A DNA stretch of 6,958 nt from an uncultured Gemella sp. (lineage in GTDB: Bacteria; Bacillota; Bacilli; Staphylococcales; Gemellaceae). A program made the translations under genes and the position numbers. The notes under the pieces were generated by a model. That model was not told the DNA's origin and searched no databases. It worked only from the letters and a program-made list of their open reading frames with translations. Below, piece by piece: positions 6,701-6,958 of the stretch (its first letter is position 1; every line of letters starts with the position of its first letter). The stretch spans positions 1-6,958 of the forward strand of contig CAKMQO010000073.1 in assembly GCA_927911695.1 (NCBI GenBank), in the 5' to 3' direction.

Positions 6701-6958
6701 AAGTTGATTCTGTACTAGTATAGATTTAGGATATAAAAATTATTTTTTCTAAAAATTAAAAAAAATAAAAAATTTTAGAAAAAAACATTAACATAATTGT
6801 AGAATAAAAAATTAAGAAAACTATTAAATTAATCTTGTATACGTTATCACCGAAAGCTTGTAATGGTAAAGAATAGAGGAATTAATATATAAGAATTTTA
6901 TTAATAACATACATAATTGAAAATTATTAAATAAAATAGTTTATTTTTTCTAAAAAGT
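6701..6958. other. AT-rich intergenic tail, no gene supported
   Basis: Very AT-rich sequence with no convincing start plus ribosome binding site. It holds an imperfect hairpin of A/T pairs: TTTTTTCTAAAAATT at 6743-6757 against AATTTTAGAAAAAA at 6771-6784, with one bulged base. A slightly more GC-rich island lies at about 6838-6880. The 8-bp palindrome TACTAGTA is at 6713-6720. It is probably upstream or downstream spacer of a gene beyond the right edge. Confidence 0.6.
6740..6956. repeat. Two copies of a 16-bp AT-rich direct repeat
   Basis: TTATTTTTTCTAAAAA occurs exactly at 6740-6755 and again at 6941-6956, at the window edge. In sequence this AT-rich a chance match is possible, though the interior C is conserved. 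The first copy is also the left arm of the hairpin with 6771-6784. Confidence 0.4.

Noticed and set aside
6713..6720. TACTAGTA as a second copy of the ddl operator-like repeat
   Set aside because: It shares only the TACTAG core and lacks the spaced arms; an 8-bp palindrome is expected by chance at this composition.
6756..6888. Minus-strand open stretch in the tail reading LPLQAFGDNVYKINL, like the end of a signal peptide
   Set aside because: It is bounded by a stop immediately upstream, has no start codon at its head or ribosome binding site, and soon turns into low-complexity F/I/L-rich sequence.

Overview
The window is AT-rich DNA from a low-GC Gram-positive bacterium (Bacillota, class Bacilli). 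The pointers are the strong AGGAGG-type ribosome binding sites, the TTG starts, AT-rich codon choice, the ddl-murF gene pair and the Staphylococcus/Bacillus-like UvrB and RluD sequences. Gemella is my best guess at genus, but that is inference and cannot be settled from this window.

Layout. Bases 1-2355 (minus strand) hold ddl followed by murF, a two-gene cell-wall unit that makes D-Ala-D-Ala and then attaches it to the UDP-MurNAc-tripeptide. murF runs off the left edge. Bases 2356-2636 are a divergent control region with a palindrome next to candidate ddl -10 boxes and a good promoter for the rightward gene. Bases 2637-3446 (plus strand) encode an unrecognised protein with two membrane segments and a helical, TPR-like remainder. 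A hairpin terminator at 3447-3473 separates it from the convergent uvrB (minus strand, 3472-5468), the damage-recognition helicase subunit of nucleotide excision repair. Bases 5483-5736 are a second divergent region, followed by rluD (5737-6635, plus strand), a 23S rRNA pseudouridine synthase with its own strong terminator. Bases 6701-6958 are very AT-rich and hold no gene I can support.

The most striking property is that four of the five genes are broken by small indels: two in murF, two in the unknown gene, one in uvrB and one in rluD. Each can be repaired by adding or removing one base, mostly in homopolymer runs, and the repaired frames give family-consistent proteins of normal length. 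Because MurF is essential and all four genes are otherwise well preserved, I read this as consensus sequencing error and not as gene decay. The genes are therefore annotated across the breaks.

Apart from the unknown membrane protein and two uncharacterised inverted repeats at promoters, the genes are housekeeping. I see no mobile element, CRISPR array, RNA gene, defence system or other evidently novel system.
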